Shown here: one piece after another, positions 45,662-56,830 of the stretch
Position numbering within the stretch: the stretch's first letter is position 1
How the letters are laid out: every line of letters begins with the position of its first letter
Origin: Acinonyx jubatus
Lineage: Eukaryota; Chordata; Mammalia; Carnivora; Felidae
DNA length: 64,000 nt
Assembly (NCBI RefSeq): GCF_027475565.1
Contig: NC_069397.1
Location: 44,511,063-44,575,062 of the forward strand
Direction: 5' to 3'
Program-made: the position numbers and the translations under genes
Notes under the pieces: generated by a model
Told to the model about the DNA's origin: nothing
Databases searched by the model: none
The model's input: only the letters and a program-made list of their open reading frames with translations

Positions 45662-45794
45662 GGGGCTCCTGGGTGGCTCAATCGGTTAAGCATCCGACTT
45701 CGGCTCAGGTCATGATCTCATGATTTGAGTCCAGCATTTGACTCTGCACTGATAGTGCAGAGCCTGCTTGGGATTCTCTCTCTCTCCCCCTCCC

Positions 45795-45839
<45 letters not shown>

Positions 45840-45881
45840 TGTTCACGTGTGCACTCTCTCTCAAAATAAACTTTAAAAAAA
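45662..45881 (+). repeat. SINEC_Fc-type SINE carrying a (GT)n expansion
   Basis: Plus SINE of the shorter-body type with a GT dinucleotide array at about 45,796-45,838 in place of its CT-rich middle. Likely duplication AAAAAAACGAG / AAAAAAATGAG. Confidence 0.92.
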
Positions 45882-45951
45882 TGAGTTGAGATGTTTATAT
45901 GATGATGGAGGGTACCTATGCCTGTTGAGTCTCTTTAAAATTCTCTGGAGG

Positions 45952-46116
45952 GGTACCTGGGTGGCTCAGTCAGTTAAGCGTCCTGTTCCTGATTTCAGCT
46001 CATGTCATGATCTCATGGTCGTGGGTTCTAGCCCTGCATTGGGCTCTGCACTGACAGCACAGAGCCTGCTTGGAATTCTCTCTCCCTCTCTCTATGCCCC
46101 TCCCTTGCTCCCATAC

Positions 46117-46153
<37 letters not shown>

Positions 46154-46176
46154 ATAAATAAATAAACTTAAAAAAA
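45952..46176 (+). repeat. SINEC_Fc-type SINE (variant subfamily) with (CT)n
   Basis: CCTGATTTCAGCTCATGTCATG variant head, short body, and a (CT)n run at about 46,121-46,150 before the tail. Confidence 0.92.
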
Positions 46177-46777
46177 AGAAGATTCCATGGAAAGAAATAG
46201 ATTAAAAGAAGAGCTTAAAGATTTATAGCTTTATTTTTCCAGCCAATGGCCCTTTTCCTTTCTTTTAGAGGTATTTTACCTCGAGTATTTAAGATTCCAG
46301 GTAATATTAGATGGAGAACAAAAAATTGGGGCCTAAATTTTAAAAGGTTAAACAGGGTAAGGATGCAATAAATGGAAAAAGTTTCTGATAAGGATTGTTC
46401 TTATTCCAGAAATCTCTAAGTAATTACAATACCATAATTATTTCTGGAAACAAATTATTAGGTCAGTTTATTTTATTTAACAAAAATATAAGTCTTTAGA
46501 AAGTTGTGTTTGTGGATGTTTTTAGTGTGAGATAAGTTGCTTTTTTATGGGCCACACATTACAAAAATATCTTATTATGTTCAGCTTCTGTTTGTCCTTG
46601 AATAGTTGAAGGTAAACTTGACTGAGTTTAAGAGGCAAAAAAATTAAGTTGGTATTAGTTTTAATCATGCTTTTGCTTTACCCTTTTCTTCCCCATAATA
46701 CTAACTTCTGCCTTTATCCAGTGCATAGTATATATATCCTATCTCTCAAACTTCTTCCTTTTTATCATAACTCGAGA
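46177..46777. other. No recognised gene or repeat
   Basis: AT-rich intronic sequence without supported features. Confidence 0.5.
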
Positions 46778-46794
46778 TATTCTGATGTCATTTA

Positions 46795-47007
46795 TTTTAT
46801 TTTTTTAATGTTTATTTTTGAGAGAGCGAGCGCACGCGTGACTGAGAAGGCAGGGGTGGGGGAGAGAGAGAGGGAGAGACAGAATCCGAAGCAGACTCCA
46901 GGCTCTGAGCCATCAACACAGATCCTGATGCGGAGCTCAAACCCATGTGAGATCATGATCTGAGCTGAAGTTGGAATGCTTAACCGACTAAGGCACCACG
47001 TTGCCCC
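46795..47007 (-). repeat. SINEC_Fc-type SINE with 17-bp perfect duplication
   Basis: Flanked by TATTCTGATGTCATTTA at 46778-46794 and 47008-47024. Contains a CpG-rich GCGAGCGCACGCGTG patch in the purine tract. Confidence 0.95.
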
Positions 47008-47147
47008 TATTCTGATGTCATTTAAACTGAGTAGTTGCATTATAGTGAATAATCTTGTTGGTATGTTTAAAAAAAATCCATTTGCCCTGTAGACATCTTT
47101 ACTTTTTAATGTCAAATTTATGTACCTTTTTTCCATAGGTACTTTGC

Positions 47148-47345
47148 TGCCAGAGTGATCCTTCTAACGTGGCCATCTGGTCATGTCATTCTTTTCTTCA
47201 GAATCTTATTGTGGCACCTCATCACTTAATGGATAAAATGGAAACTCCTTAGCAAACCATGTGAGGTCCTTCATGATGATCTGATCTTTGCCTCCTTTTT
47301 AGACTCATTGCCTGCCTCATTCTTCTTCAAAGTTCTATGCATCAG
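47148..47345 (+). repeat. L2 LINE fragment
   Basis: GCCAGAGTGATCCTTCTAACG, GTCATGTCATTCTTTTC, GGAAACTCCTTAGCAAACC and GAGGTCCTTCATGATGATCTG match L2 well. Confidence 0.85.
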
Positions 47346-47546
47346 GAGATATGTGTGGAGAAATACACATACATATACACAACATCAAGAATATTATTCA
47401 GAGTAACTTCTGGACTGTCGTTGAAACGAACTCTAAAGATAAACCAAATTTTATTCTTTATTTATTTCCTGAGTTGGGGGAGGAAGATTAGAAGGTTCTC
47501 TGTGTGAACTGTAGCTGAATTATTTTCACTATATTATGGGGGTTGG

Positions 47547-47850
47547 CAAACTACAGTGCATGGGCCAAATGCAGCCCAGTGTCTGTTTTTGCCTGACCTG
47601 CAAGCTAAGATTGGTTTTTTATAGTTTTAAATAGTTGAAAAGATATCAAAAGAAGAATGCTTTGTGACATGTGAAAATTATAGGAAATTCAAATTCACGC
47701 CCTGAAGAAAGTTTATTGACATATTGTCATACTCAATCATTTACATATTGGTAATAGCTGTTTTCTGAGTATAGCCACAGAGTTGGGTAGTTTCTAAAGA
47801 GACCGTATAGCCCACAAAACCTGAGTATTTACTATTTAGCCCAACTAACT
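47547..47850. repeat. hAT-Charlie element (MER58-like), diverged
   Basis: GGGTTGGCAAACTACAGTGC, GGGCCAAATGCAGCCC, CTGTTTTTGCCTGACC, AGAGACCGTATAGCCCACAAA and GAGTATTTACTATTTAGCCC: the same family as the copy at 11,770, in the same reading direction but longer and more decayed. Confidence 0.78.
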
Positions 47851-49485
47851 GATACTAACTTTATTAACTGATAAAAGTTACCAGTCGTTAGTTTATACTA
47901 TAAATGGTCATTGACTATCATGAATTGGAGATAGACCAACTATGTCTGTTGAAGGCCTTTCGGGGCATAATTGCTTCTGTCTATCTACTGAGAAAAGATT
48001 GGCTACTTTGCCTTCATAGGGATTTATCTGACAGTCTCCTGTTGTGTCTCCATTTGACACCCATGTTATGTCTAACTCTGAAGAAATTTCTTCCGGAGTA
48101 TATTAATTGACTATTCCTTTTTCTCAAAAGAGGTATCCCAAGTGAAGAGTTTTAGAGCATGGCATATAAGAAGATTTTTCTTTTTCCAAGTCTCTCATAT
48201 GCATATTTTGCATTAAAAAAGATAATTGTTATATGAAAAAAACCTTGATTTTTTAAATATTAGTTTGCTATATGGATACCTTGTGTTTAAGGTTTATGAG
48301 TTCGGTTAGATTATTTATATTGGAAAAATTTGGGGGGGTTATGCAGTATATTAACACATTAAATCATTTGCTTAAATATTTATTGACTACCTGCTATGTA
48401 TAAGTAGTTACTTTTGCTATTGTAGTCTTTCAGTTGAAGGTGGACATTTCAAATTCTTACTTAATATAAGCTAATAGTGTAATTCAGAATTCTGTGTCCT
48501 CATATTCATTCTGCCTCTGGGAAAAATATGGTTTAAGAAAATCCAGTGTATTACAGTTTGTCACTTCCCTAAAATTTCATTAGCCAGTGTTGATAAGTTT
48601 TACTGTTTTCATTAGGTGGCAAGGTATTATGAAAAGGAAAACAGTGATTTGTACATTCCTTCTTACAAATACCAGCAAGTGTTGCAAACCTAAAATTCAC
48701 AAAGAAAAGTATATAAACAATAGTAATGGACAACTTATTCCAGATACCTTTGGACTAGGTATCCTTGTTTATTTCCTTTCTCTAATACTTGCATTATCAT
48801 ATCTGATTATATCAGTTGACATCTCATTATAGAGATTGACAACTTGAAGAAATATGGCAACAGGTTTTTATTGCCATGGAAACCCCTCCTATGGATCCAG
48901 CCTTATGAGTGGATTAGTTATTAAACTTGGAAATGGGATGGGGTATCTAGATGTTGTGATTCAATCATCTTAGCCATAGAGAATCTGCCTCAGATCTTAG
49001 TCAATTCCTTCTGCCTAAATGAAGGAAGTCTCTTCTTATCACTTTGCAATCTTGGGTTGTGGGGTCCCACAATGTCTAGCCCTAGCTGCTGAAATTTGGT
49101 AAGGCAAAAAGCTAGTCAGGCTATGGAAGCTTAATGTGTATTTGTTGTTACTCTAGAATTAGTTCTGTTCAAATCCCAAGGAATTCTGTAGGGCTCCCTC
49201 GGATTGGGAATTAGGGTGAATGAAGGTAATTCGTTTTATTAGGATATGTGGGATGAAGATTTACTACATAATCAGAGAATACATACAGCATCAGAGAATC
49301 TTAACTCTTCCTTTTTAGGGTTTTGAAGAGGAAGAAAGACTTCCTTTGGAAGTTGTTACAAACATTCCTTTATGATAGGATGACAATACTATTGTTTATA
49401 TAAGAAGCTTTTGAAATTCTACAATCATGAGACCCATTTTATAGTAGAACATGAATTTGTGAGTTTTTGAATCATGAAAACATTC
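47851..49485. other. No recognised gene or repeat
   Basis: About 1.6 kb of intronic sequence. Frames up to 81 codons have no recognised domains. Confidence 0.5.
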
Positions 49486-49489
49486 AAAT

Positions 49490-49622
49490 TATTGCTCTGT
49501 CACTCACTAGATGTATGAGGGGCTAAAATCTATCTTGTAGGGTTTTGATGATGACAATGAAATAATCACTGACAATCCTTAGGACCATGTCTAGTGCTTA
49601 AGGAACGGTAATTTTTATTAGA
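49490..49622 (-). repeat. MIR fragment (reverse)
   Basis: GTCACTCACTAGATGTATGAG, GTAGGGTTTTGATGATGACAATG, CCATGTCTAGTGCTTAAGG resemble inverted MIR. Confidence 0.65.
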
Positions 49623-50855
49623 CCTTGGAAGGCGTCCTGAATTTCTCTTTTTTGATGTGTGCTTGACCCAGCTCCTTTCCAGAGTGTTTTACTAGCATTG
49701 TCAGTACAGCTTTTCCTTGTCTTGTCTTGCTCTCCTTTTCAGCCTTGCAAGGCATTTAAAAGACCCATGGTTAATCCAGCTACTGATTTATTTTGTATCC
49801 TGAAATTTTCTTTTATGAAAGATTTGATGAGAGCTGAGAGAATTCTTAAATAACTGTAAACTTTAAAGATTCTTATAGAAGTGAGATGCTGTTGGGCAGA
49901 CTCCTGGTGTGCATACCTTTTGGGCTGTTTCCCTTTAAGTACCACAAGCTTGACAAAAATTAGTTTTTAATCTCCTCCATAAAAGAGCAAACAGTGGCAT
50001 TTCTTTGAGACAGTGAGCCCAAGTTCTTTTTTTCAATTCGATCATGTAAATGTTTTCAATTTTTATAAACATTTCTCACATTTGTTAATAACTGGAATTT
50101 TCTATGATAACTTTATCCATCACCCATGTCACATGTTGGTAGCTTTTTGTAATTTTTCTTTTTTAAAAAGTTGTAGGTGGCAATCAGTTAAGTGGTTGCT
50201 ACTTTTTTGTGTGATTTGCTTAATAAAAATGGCCTTGTTTATTTACAATGTAAAATAATACATTAGGAAAAGTTTGCCTCTCTTTAGTATAGCTATAACA
50301 AGTTAACTATTCAAAATCCCATTTTTTCCTGAGTTTTAATTACTTCTGTGACATTTTGCCCATTTATGCTAATCAGTGTTTCATGCATATAATTATTCAT
50401 TGAATTTTTTTTTACTCACTTTTTCTTAGTTTTATCCTTATTTGTCAAAATATCCATGAACTGATAAGTTTGTGCTAGTTATAAGTTTGTGCTGGTTATA
50501 AAATAAAAACTAGTTCATCCTGAAGTCATCTTGCTTAATGTACTTGAGAAAGGCCATTCTTATGCAGCTTTGGTTCCAGATTGGATTATTTTGTATTTTT
50601 AAATAAATGAACTTCATAATGATTCCTCTCCTTGTTACATAATTTAATTCTAATTTTGTCTTTGGATGTATTAAAGGTAGACATTTATTAGTTGTCAACA
50701 AATGTTAATTGTCATTACTTTTAATCTCCTCACCCTCCCAACCCATTCTAGCTTTATAAAAAAATTATAAAGGTAATTCTCTGCTTGCAACCCCGAAAAT
50801 AAACAAACTAGGGTGAATAAAGGAAAAGTTAGTGTTTTCCCTTCCCCTCAGGTCT
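49623..50855. other. No recognised gene or repeat
   Basis: AT-rich intronic sequence. A weak similarity to old repeats near 50,640-50,720 is not assigned. Confidence 0.5.
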
Positions 50856-50859
50856 CTCC

Positions 50860-51118
50860 CTTCTCTAGTTTTCCTCCTTGGTGTAGCCAACATTAACAAA
50901 CACTGACTATTTTTCAGCATCTTTTTCTCACTCAAAAACACATAAGTATGTACACATACCTATACAGGCTTTTTGTAACTTGCTTTATTCATTTACAAAC
51001 ATATCATGGTATCTCTCCAGTGTAGTAAGTGGAACTCTAATTGTAAAAAGCTCAATAACATTCTATAGGGTACCACACCATGATTTATTCTGTTGTTACG
51101 TAACTAATGGATATTAAG
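50860..51118 (-). repeat. L1M 3' UTR fragment
   Basis: TTTTTGTAACTTGCTTTATTC, AACATATCATGGTATCTCTCC and GGTACCACACCATGATTTATTC are inverted L1M 3' UTR phrases. It is cut by the following microsatellite; GTTACAAACATTAGTCC resumes after it. Confidence 0.65.
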
Positions 51119-51136
51119 ATTGTTTCTTTCTTTCTC

Positions 51137-51199
<63 letters not shown>

Positions 51200-51222
51200 C
51201 TCTCTCTCTCTCTCTCTCTCCC

Positions 51223-51257
<35 letters not shown>

Positions 51258-51268
51258 TTCTTTCTTTC
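51119..51268. repeat. (TTTC)n-(TC)n compound microsatellite
   Basis: Long TTTC array followed by TC/CCTC arrays and TTTC again, about 150 bases. Likely highly polymorphic. Frames in it are low-complexity artefacts. Confidence 0.97.
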
Positions 51269-51374
51269 CTGTTACAAACATTAGTCCATTCTTACTCATG
51301 ACCAGAGAAGCAAACATTCTATATAAAATGTTGACAAAATAAAACTAGTAGTAATTTAAAAGATAATACATCAG

Positions 51375-51573
51375 GGGCACCTGGGTGGCTCAGTCAGTTA
51401 AGCAGTTAAGTGTCCGACTTTGGCTCAGGCCATGGTCTCCTGGTTTGTGAGTTCGAGCCCCACCTCGGAGCCTGGAGCCTGCTTTGCCTGCTTTGTATTC
51501 TTTGTCTCCTTCTCTCTCTGCCCCTCCCCCACTTGTGCTCTGTCTCTATCAAAAATAAATGTAAAAAAAAAAG
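51375..51573 (+). repeat. SINEC_Fc-type SINE with 20-bp perfect duplication
   Basis: Flanked by TTTAAAAGATAATACATCAG at 51355-51374 and 51574-51593. The head has an 8-bp duplication (CAGTTAAG repeated). The body has a deletion (CCTCGGAGCCTGG). Confidence 0.96.
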
Positions 51574-51699
51574 TTTAAAAGATAATACATCAGTGTTTAT
51601 TCCAAGAAGGCAGGGACAGTTAAATAGTAACATAATTTAACATATTAACAGATTACAAGATAAAAACTATATGAGTATCTCTCTCTTTTTGGATGAGTT

Positions 51700-52188
51700 G
51701 GAGGACTTTGTATTGTATTTAGACAAAATAGCATAGGGAAATGCCTGCCCATGCAGATAGTAGTCCAAGTTTTGTACAGTTCTTTGACCCTCAAGGTGAT
51801 AAGCAGAAGCCTTTTTTTCCAGAGTCTTTGTGGAGACTTTGTGGGGCCTTTCTGCTTTGACCTTGGCTTAACTACAGGACTTTGGTTGCTAAAGCCTGGT
51901 ACCTTTGACATATGGAAATAAGTATACTTCCTGAGACTGGGATGGATGATAAGGGTGAGCCTATCCAACTTAGGGCTGGCACTTTTTGTGATCTTGTGTT
52001 TGATTACTTTGGGCTTAATGAGCACCTTGTTGACCTCTGTACTGGTGGTCATTGTTTGGAAACATTGGTCTGAATCATTTTGAGGCCTTTCTCATGCTTG
52101 TTGGCAAAATATGCATTCCTTAGGATCTAAGTTTCTTGAAGCTTTCTAGGACTGGTTGGTTGTATATAATATTCTTGGATTTGGCCAT
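51700..52188 (-). pseudogene. RPL29P: Processed pseudogene of ribosomal protein L29
   Basis: On the minus strand an ATG at 52186-52188 begins ATGGCCAAATCCAAGAA, matching the start of RPL29. After deletions and an in-frame TAA come GCCAACAAGCATGAGAAAGGCC and a frame with KPKVIKHKITKSASPKLDRL and IIHPSLRK. These resemble the conserved basic region of RPL29. A 3' UTR-like CTACTATCTGCATGGGC and CTATTTTGTCTAAATACAATA follow. It is intronless, with several frameshifts and an internal loss of about a third of the N-terminal coding part. It cannot encode the functional 60S subunit protein. Confidence 0.8.
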
Positions 52189-52190
52189 TT

Positions 52191-52574
52191 CTATACTGCC
52201 AGCCACAACTCTGGGAGTGGTAGAGACTGGAAAAAAAAGAGACCCATGGTTGTCATAATAGATGCCAGAAAAGCATTTGGAGTAATTTCCTCAGTGGATG
52301 TGGCATAATTTCTGAGTTCTTGCTTGAGTGAAAATGCCCATCTTTTATCTTGATCAGTGAATGATATCTTGGCTAGATAGTGTTCTTGGATCATCATTCT
52401 GTTTTTTTTTCCTGCTTTATAACATGTATACCTTATACCACCATTTTCAAGCTTGTGCAACTGATAAGTTTGATGCCTTTCTCCTTTCTTTATAAGTAAC
52501 TGGTTCTTTATCTCCCACACAGTCTTGCCACGCTTATGTGGTCTGAGATTATCAGATCTAATCTCATTATGCAC
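52191..52574 (-). pseudogene. Unidentified 127-codon open frame; possible retroviral env-leader remnant
   Basis: An uninterrupted minus-strand frame ending in a stop directly upstream of the RPL29 pseudogene ATG. The predicted product is basic in its first two thirds (KKGERHQTYQLHK, KAGKKNRMM). It then has a W-x3-LK segment, a TP pair, and a hydrophobic stretch (ASIMTTMGLFFF) ending SLPLP. That layout loosely resembles the long basic leader of betaretrovirus-like endogenous env genes. I could not confirm homology, and it may be chance. No start context or promoter is evident. Confidence 0.3.
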
Positions 52575-52599
52575 TTGATCCCTTTTATATCATGGGAAA

Positions 52600-53209
52600 G
52601 CCAGTACTGCCCATTCATCTTGCATTTCCTGGACTCCTGCCTATATTACTGTATTTTCCCCTTTCTGATCCCAGTTTTCTCCTTTTTTTTCCTTCTTATT
52701 CTTTAATGTTTAGTAGTAGTATAGTAAAATCATTTTAGTGATTCTGAGTTGTTATTCTCAGGTACAAATTGTTCTTTCAAAATGTAGTTTCAAATATTTA
52801 TTTCAGGACAGTTTTTTGACATACTGTTTTTACTATTCTGTTTTTTGTTTTGATTTCCTTCTTCAGGGGTTCCTATCACTGTATGTTCCATCTTCTTTGC
52901 CTGTTTTCAGTATTTTCCAGTTTTTCTCAAATCTTTTTGATCTCTTTGAGTCTTAAATTTTTCTTTTTTTTAACCTATTTTTCTTAAGGGATTATCTGTT
53001 TTTATTCATTCTTGTCTTCTGGAATGATTCTTTCCTTTTGTTTGTAATTATTTTGTGTCATGTCATCTCATTTTGAGTTTTTATAATTCTTAGATCTATT
53101 CTTTCATGTCTTTTGTCATTTTCTTAAGGTCTTTTAGTTCATTTTGAAATGGCATGTTACAGAGTTGATCTTTTATGTGGGCACGTCTTTCTGGTATGCT
53201 TTTATTGTC
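52600..53209. other. No recognised gene or repeat
   Basis: T-rich intronic sequence. Nothing supported. Confidence 0.5.
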
Positions 53210-53221
53210 TGTAGGGATGTT

Positions 53222-53273
53222 GTTATTATTTTAATGTTTATTTATTTATTTTAGAGAGGGCGAACAGGGGAGG

Positions 53274-53316
<43 letters not shown>

Positions 53317-53440
53317 AAGAGAGAATCCCAAGCAGGCTCTGTGCTGTCAACACAGAGTGTGATGCTCGAACTCATGAACCATGAGGTCATGACCTGAGCT
53401 AAAATCAAGAGTCTGATCGACTGAGCCGTCCAAGTGCCCC
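53222..53440 (-). repeat. SINEC_Fc-type SINE with (GA)n
   Basis: Flanked by TGTAGGGATGTT at 53210-53221 and 53441-53452. Purine tract expanded to a GA array at 53,279-53,312. Confidence 0.94.
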
Positions 53441-53689
53441 TGTAGGGATGTTATTCTGCTCCTTATTCTTTCTTCTTGTAACTTAGTATATGGAATTGAC
53501 CTTGATACTTTCTGTGATTCATTTTTATTTGAAATTAATTTCAAAAAGTCTTTTAGAAAATGTCTGGGTTCAGGAAATCTTCTAATTTCATAGAGCTTTT
53601 TCTGTGATTGTTTTTGTGTAGTGTTAAAAAATATGGTGGCTTGTATTCTGAGATTTCCTGGCCTTACTCTCCTCTAGTAGTTTTGTTTG

Positions 53690-54127
53690 GACCTTCTCTT
53701 CCCTTCATCTCTCTTGTTTGATCCCAATTTTCACCCTTTTGTGATCATTAAACCCTTTCTCTCTGCCTTCTGGAGTTCATCTGCAAAACTCCCTTTGTCT
53801 TTAACCTCTTCTCTAAACATGAATACCTTCTTGCTATAAGTAAAACTTCTCCCCTGAGGGCCATACTTCCCCATAGAGTTCTAAAGTGGTGGCTCCTCCT
53901 ATTGATGTGGGTTAAGTGTTCTCTTTGCTTTCTCATAGTTGCTTCTAGACTTCTTTGGGGGCTCACTGGTACTCTTCTACTACTCCAGTTATGATTATTG
54001 GTATCTTCAGTATCCATACAGATGACCCTTCTGGTATTCTGTCTTCTTCACTTCCTCTCCTCTGCTGATCTTGTCCTTTGCCTCAGCCGTTGACTTCTGT
54101 GGCATATTCTGTGCAGATGTTTTTAAA
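53690..54127 (+). repeat. L2 LINE, ORF2 region (first piece)
   Basis: ATTATTGGTATCTTCAGTATCC, CATACAGATGACCCTTCTGG and CTCTGCTGATCTTGTCC are typical of the L2 endonuclease/ORF2 region. A MER5-type element interrupts the L2 after this. Confidence 0.8.
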
Positions 54128-54296
54128 ACCCTCAGTGCATCTGCATTAACTGGGAAGCTTTGAGAAACTACAGGTGCCTAGGACTCACTCCCAGAAATTC
54201 TGATTTGGTTAATCTGGGGTGTGGCTTCATATGTTATATTTAACAGTTTTTCAAGGTGACTTTAATGTGCAGCCAAGATTGAGAGTCACTGTTCTA
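54128..54296 (+). repeat. MER5A-type hAT element
   Basis: GGGAAGCTTTGAGAAACTAC, CCAGAAATTCTGATTTGG, TCTGGGGTGTGGC, and the end TGTGCAGCCAAGATTGAGAGTCACTG match MER5A. Confidence 0.9.
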
Positions 54297-55145
54297 GAAC
54301 TCCTTATTACCAATAGCTACAATTTTCTATAATATAATTTCTGGCATTTTACTCTCCAACTATCACCTCCAGTTTTTCTGGCTCACTTCTAAGTACCCAA
54401 CAATCTTGATTCTTTGACCCCACTGGGACCTTTAATTTACCACCTTTTCACTGTTCCTCAGGGCATACATGTCCTCAGTTCCTTTTCTAACTTGCTGAAT
54501 TCTGATTATAATTGCTCTTCTGCATCTATCCTCAACCCTCTTCATCTCTTTCCCTTCGTTGTTCTTGGCCTGGTAAAACCCGATCCTGGTTAAAACCAAC
54601 CCTCCTTTTTCACATCTGCACACTTGTAGCTGTATATGGCTCAGCAAAACAGTCATGTTGACTTTAAATTCTTAGTACCCAGTGACTTTAACTTCATTTT
54701 AGTGCTGCCAAGCTATCCTACTTTATTATTCTAGTTCTTCCACACTCCCACTTGCTTAGTTGATTATATCTGTTCCTTGCATGCAAATCTTCAACATTTC
54801 CCTTTACATCCTCTCTTTCAGCTGGTGACCTTCCTTTCTATTTTATTAAGAAAATAGAAACGTTCTTCCCACCACCTGCATCTTTACCAGTTATTGTGAA
54901 TTAACTGTCTTTTCTTCTATCGAAGGTCATTCCCACCAATTGTTCCTTTGAGCCCATCCCTTCTTGCCTTCTCAAGGACATTCTTCCTGCAATTCTTCCC
55001 TGTTATTCCTTTTCTGGATCACTGTCAACAGATTAAGAGCATATTGTAATTTCTTTCATTTGAAAGAAATGCTCTCTTGACCTTACTAACCCTTCCGGCT
55101 GCTATCCCATTTCTTTTCTCATTTATACCAGACTCCGGAAAACAG
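54297..55145 (+). repeat. L2 LINE, ORF2 region (second piece)
   Basis: CTTGATTCTTTGACCCCACTGGG, GACTTTAACTTCATTTTAG, TCTTTCAGCTGGTGACC and CAAGGACATTCTTCCTGC match L2 ORF2. Decayed frame. It resumes at 56,335 after an inverted L1M block. Confidence 0.82.
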
Positions 55146-55149
55146 TTTT

Positions 55150-55885
55150 GTTTACCTTATCCATCTCTCTTTTTTAAATAGTTTAATAGTGTAGAGGTGT
55201 AATGTACATATTACAGAATTTACTCATTGTAACAGTATGATTTACTGATTATAGGTAAATCTATAGAATTGTGCAGTTATCACCACAATCCAGTTTTACA
55301 GTATTGTGATCACTCCCCAAAATTCCTCTGAGCTTATTTGCGTTCCATCTCCATTCCTAACGCTAGCCTTAGGCAACCACTCATCTTTCTGTTTCAATAA
55401 GTTGGCCTTTGGACATTCATATAAATGGAATCATAAGTGGGTAGTTTTGTTTTATAATATGCAGTCTTTTGCTTCTGTCTACTTACACTTAGCATGATGT
55501 TTTTGAGGTTAATCCATGTTGAGCATGTGTCAGTATGTCATTCCTTTTTATTGCTGAGTATTTTTGCATTGTATGGATGCAAAATGCCATCATCAAATGA
55601 TGGGCATTTGAATTGTTTCCAGTTTTTGGCTTTTATGAGTAATGCTGCTATAGTCATTCATGTACAAGGCTTGGTGTGAATATATGTTTTAATGTCTTCT
55701 GGATAGATTCCTAGGAGTGGAGTTGCTGGGTTTGTGATCCATTTTGAGTTAATTTTTGGAGGTGGTGTGAGGTAAGGATCTGAGGTTTTTTGGTTTTTTT
55801 TTTTTTTTTAATGAATATCCAGTTGCCCCAACACCATTTATTGAAAAGATTATCCTTTCTTCCTATGAATTGTCTTGACACAATA
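55150..55885 (-). repeat. L1M 3' end (reverse), inserted in L2
   Basis: TTGTGCAGTTATCACCACAATCC, GACATTCATATAAATGGAATC, CTTAGCATGATGTTTTTGAGG, CTAGGAGTGGAGTTGCTGGG and CAGTTGCCCCAACACC are all inverted old L1 phrases. Confidence 0.82.
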
Positions 55886-56330
55886 AAAAATGTACATATT
55901 ACAAAATTTACCCTTTGTATTTGGGGTATGAGAAGGGATTATACTCCTATGGCTGTCTCACTACTTCGAACTTCCTGTTAAATCCCCAGATAGGCCACTG
56001 GGTTATTCCTTGCTCTGAACAGGATGACAGCCTCAGGCTAGGAAATCTGACTGTTCACTTGCCACTAAGATGGCTACTTTAATTGGTAGTTCTATTAAAT
56101 TGAGTCCTTTGCTGCAGTAGCAGCAAAGCTCCAGGTTCTTTTTGTCTGGCCCACCCTGCTTTAACTACTACTTGTAGGGGGCAAGATTAAGGAGAATGAG
56201 AGTAGTCCCAGGCAAAATTGCCACAAGCTTCCATTGTTCTTACCCAATTTTGCCTAGTTTGCTTGAATAAACATTTCTTTGTTGTATGCCTTTGGTTGAT
56301 TTCCAGAGTGCTATAAAGTCAGATCTCCAT
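55886..56330. repeat. Unassigned old repeat, possibly an LTR
   Basis: Sits between the L1M and the resumed L2, so it must be inserted material. It ends with AGTTTGCTTGAATAAACATTTC and TTTGGTTGATTTCCAGAGTG, reminiscent of an LTR 3' end. Family not assigned. Confidence 0.4.
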
Positions 56331-56334
56331 TCTC

Positions 56335-56830
56335 TTTGAACCCATCCCAACCAGGCTTCCTCTCCCACCGTTTCACTGAAACTGCTTGTTATGGTCATCA
56401 GTGGCTTTCATTTTGCTCAATCCAGTGATCCTTTTTCAGTCTCTGTCTTGCTTGATCTGTCAGCACCGTTTGATAGAATTGATTACACTCTCTCCTCCTT
56501 GAAGTCTTCGACTTCCAAAATACTTGGTTGTTCTGTGTCACGGGATACTTTATTTTTGTGGATTTCTTTCACTTAGTCCTCCTCATCTCATAGCCTATAA
56601 AACTTGTAGTGCGTTAGGAATTTTATCTTTCCTGAGGACATTATTTCTCTTTCTGCCCTCTCAAGTGATGCCTTTCCCTTTTTTTGTTCTCATAACCCTC
56701 ATGCCACTGGATATGGAGATAGATACTCTCTTTATTCCCCTTTTCAGCATTGAAATCATTCTCTTCCCTAAAATTCTTTAGCTTTGAAATTCACGTCATC
56801 ACATTTTATTTACTACAAACCCTGTTGGTG
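56335..56830 (+). repeat. L2 LINE, ORF2 region (third piece)
   Basis: CAACCAGGCTTCCTCTCCCACCG, CACTGAAACTGCTTG, GTCATCAGTGGCTTTC and TTGCTTGATCTGTCAGCACC continue the L2 broken at 55,145. Confidence 0.82.

Noticed and set aside
51107..51317. Frames over the TTTC/TC repeat
   Set aside because: Pure microsatellite translation on both strands.
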